Shown here piece after piece: positions 6,940 to 7,742 of a DNA stretch of 7,742 nucleotides. Both the position numbers and the translations under genes were made by a program. The stretch covers positions 1 through 7,742 of the forward strand of contig JAFDIC010000179.1 of the NCBI GenBank assembly GCA_019308525.1. Direction: 5' to 3'. The notes beneath the pieces were generated by a model that saw nothing but the letters and a program-made list of their open reading frames with translations, was not told the DNA's origin and made no database searches. Position 1 is the stretch's first letter; every line of letters starts with the position of its first letter. Source of the DNA: Deltaproteobacteria bacterium. GTDB lineage: Bacteria > Desulfobacterota > DSM-4660 > Desulfatiglandales > HGW-15.

Positions 6940-6954
6940 GGATAAAAAGTATCC
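6940..6954. promoter_or_regulatory. Palindrome, putative activator (enhancer) site 2
   Basis: GGATA-AAAAG-TATCC repeats the motif of site 1 with 5-bp arms. Its centre (6947) is 31 bp from that of site 1, close to three turns of the helix, so two dimers would bind the same face of the DNA. It is identical, in reverse orientation, to the 15-bp core at 7145-7159. Confidence 0.6.
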
Positions 6955-7143
6955 AGCCAGCAAGGCCCTAAAGGAAGAGCGACTCTATTTTCTGCACCTG
7001 TTCAATGCCAGAGGGGAATTTTAAAGCAGGCAAGAATATTGAGGATCCGCTGATTGAGCAAAATCCATACCTGTAGCCCGCACAGGAGAATTTGAGGATA
7101 ACAGAAGCAATTCTATCTTTCCGAAGAACTCCTTGTCTCTATC

Positions 7144-7160
7144 TGGATACTTTTTATCCA
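7144..7160. promoter_or_regulatory. Third copy of the GGATAC/TATCC palindrome
   Basis: TGGATA-CTTTT-TATCCA has 6-bp arms, and its 15-bp core is the exact reverse complement of site 2. It lies about 380 bp upstream of the predicted ATPase start point, still within reach for looping by a sigma-54 activator, or it may serve another promoter not visible here. Confidence 0.55.
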
Positions 7161-7226
7161 TGCGGATATCAGCCATAGGGGAACCTGGCGAAAATCTGCT
7201 CAAGCCCTTCTCACTTTTCTTCCCCC

Positions 7227-7298
7227 ATTGGCCCGCCCTAAAGGCGGCAAACCTGAAATTCACTGAGCCTGGGGGCATAGGAGACAGTGCGGGCCAAT
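7227..7298. repeat. 10-bp inverted repeat with nested small hairpin
   Basis: ATTGGCCCGC (7227-7236) and GCGGGCCAAT (7289-7298) are perfect reverse complements 52 bp apart. The left arm also overlaps a competing small hairpin, CCGCC-CTAAA-GGCGG (7233-7247). The arms bracket most of the 36-codon ORF at 7238-7348. No flanking direct repeat or transposase is seen, so a mobile element is not supported. Confidence 0.45.
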
Positions 7299-7348
7299 CG
7301 ATCCTGGGGGCAGGGGAATAGCGCCGGATATCGCTTATGGTTGTCCAT
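7238..7348 (-). CDS. 36-residue ORF with a perfect Shine-Dalgarno, unknown function
   Basis: An ATG at 7348 stands 9 nt after AAGGAGG, the strongest ribosome site in the window, and opens a 36-codon frame starting MDNHKRYPALFPCPQDRL and ending in FQVCRL. It has two Cys, one His, and basic residues, but no signal peptide, membrane segment or recognisable domain. It lies 83 bp after the stop of the Gly/Met-rich gene on the same strand and could be transcribed with it. It might be a genuine small protein, the 5' remnant of a longer gene cut short at TAG, or a chance frame behind a purine-rich stretch. Confidence 0.35.
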   Translation of the reverse strand: MDNHKRYPALFPCPQDRLARTVSYAPRLSEFQVCRL

Positions 7349-7390
7349 GTGTGATAGCCTCCTTGTGAACCCCATAACTGTATCGTACAT

Positions 7391-7413
7391 GGAGCGACGA
7401 TAATCTCGTCTCC
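7391..7413 (-). terminator. Weak hairpin after the Gly/Met-rich gene
   Basis: GGAGCGACGA (7391-7400) and TCGTCTCC (7406-7413) pair around TAATC with a 2-nt bulge, 18 bp or more past the stop at 7432. There is no T-tract on the minus strand after it, so it may be a pause or mRNA-end structure rather than an intrinsic terminator. Confidence 0.25.
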
Positions 7414-7431
7414 GGGCTTTGTTTGAGAGCT

Positions 7432-7740
7432 TTACATACGACCGCCGCCCATGCCACCGCCGGTACCACCACCGGTGCCGCCCATACCGCCGCCGATGCC
7501 GCCGCCAGCACCACCTCCGGAGCCGCCCATGCCACCCATGTCTGACTGACGATCATGTTGACTGTTGGAATCTTGGCTCATATCCATAGCGGTGGAAAAA
7601 GAATGACCCGCCCTTGCCGCCACGGTGTTGCGCATGCTTCTCATTTCCTGTGGGCCATGCCCTTGCTCCAGCGCCTGGCAAATCGAATCTCGCACAGCCC
7701 TAGATTGCATTCCAAAGCGCGCCATCGTCCGGGTAGTCAT
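7432..7740 (-). CDS. Gly/Met-rich protein of unknown function (5' end at window edge)
   Basis: The 102-residue frame has two parts. Residues 1-67 are polar and mixed (with ALEQGHGPQEMRSMRN near 23-38, several Met and three His). Residues 68-102 form a low-complexity tail with 24 Gly of 35, broken by M, T, A, S and I, in GGM, GGT and GGI units. The Gly codons mix GGC, GGT and one GGA rather than repeating one triplet, which suggests selection on the protein rather than simple DNA repeat growth. The tail resembles GGM tails such as that of GroEL in style only; nothing else is GroEL-like. The ATG at 7740 lies 2 bases from the window end, so the ribosome site is not visible and the gene may begin farther right. 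No signal peptide is seen from this start. Function unknown; Met and His content near copper genes hints at metal binding but does not show it. Confidence 0.5.
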   Translation of the reverse strand: MTTRTMARFGMQSRAVRDSICQALEQGHGPQEMRSMRNTVAARAGHSFSTAMDMSQDSNSQHDRQSDMGGMGGSGGGAGGGIGGGMGGTGGGTGGGMGGGRM

Positions 7741-7742
7741 AA

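Larger units (their letters stand above)
6798..7237. other. Intergenic region with no convincing gene
   Basis: Apart from the three palindromes, this stretch shows no supported gene. Minus-strand frames around 7021-7278 have stretches such as MDKKYPDRDKEFF, but every candidate start lacks a ribosome site and the DKKYP part is simply the palindrome read as codons. A plus-strand frame ending at about 7023 has no start codon. Confidence 0.6.

Noticed and set aside
6861..7023. Plus-strand open frame ending in LHLFNARGEF
   Set aside because: No start codon follows the previous in-frame stop, and it covers two of the palindromes; best seen as intergenic DNA.
7184..7200. Sigma-54-like TGGCGA followed by TGCT on the plus strand
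   Set aside because: The GG and GC doublets are 9 bp apart instead of 10, and no plus-strand gene follows.
7021..7278. Minus-strand frame of 85 codons containing MADIRMDKKYPDRDKEFF
   Set aside because: None of its possible starts has a ribosome site, it matches no family, and the DKKYP piece is the palindrome read as codons.
1..7742. CRISPR arrays, tRNA or rRNA genes, insertion sequences
   Set aside because: No regularly spaced repeats, no tRNA-like arms, no rRNA segments and no transposase motifs were seen.

Overview
The window looks like part of a copper-resistance island in a Gram-negative bacterium. GC content is moderate (about 50%). The periplasmic Tat-type multicopper oxidase, the YHS- and HMA-bearing copper ATPase, DUF302, class I cytochrome c and rhodanese genes, and a near-consensus sigma-54 promoter together resemble Desulfobacterota (former Deltaproteobacteria). 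That placement is an inference from gene content, because no rRNA or marker gene is present.

Layout from left to right. 1-732 (minus) is the N-terminal part of a CopA/PcoA-type multicopper oxidase that runs off the left edge. 954-1373 (minus) is a secreted, cysteine-free protein that is about one quarter methionine when mature. It has its own sigma-70-like promoter at 1486-1514 and may be co-transcribed with the oxidase. 1638-2396 (plus) is a minimal two-transmembrane K+ channel with an RCK domain and a possible internal start for a free RCK domain. 2461-3781 (minus) is a decayed stretch: a DUF302 gene with a replaced 5' end, fused to a frameshifted diheme cytochrome c remnant whose one visible heme motif has lost a Cys, then a rhodanese whose signal-peptide part is separated from its catalytic part by a one-base shift in a C5 run. 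3812-6637 (minus) is an intact Cu+-type P1B ATPase with two YHS and two HMA domains. 6638-7237 is its control region. 7238-7348 holds a tiny ORF with a perfect Shine-Dalgarno sequence, and 7432-7740 (minus) a Gly/Met-rich protein of unknown function.

The most interesting part is the control region of the ATPase. An exact TGGCAC-N5-TTGCT sigma-54 element lies at 6782-6797. Two copies of a GGATAC/GTATCC palindrome lie about 145 and 176 bp upstream of the expected start point, 31 bp apart, and a third copy lies farther out at 7144-7160. This is the geometry of enhancer sites for a sigma-54 activator (bEBP). The transcript leader also holds a 15-codon ORF with a good ribosome site, a hairpin across that ORF's stop, and a second hairpin that pairs part of the ATPase Shine-Dalgarno. 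Together these suggest a copper exporter under sigma-54 enhancer control, possibly with an added translational layer.

As a system, the ATPase would pump Cu+ out of the cytoplasm, the oxidase would oxidise Cu+ in the periplasm, and the Met-rich protein could bind Cu+ there. The rhodanese, cytochrome and DUF302 genes directly downstream of the ATPase look like former members of the same transcription unit now being lost.
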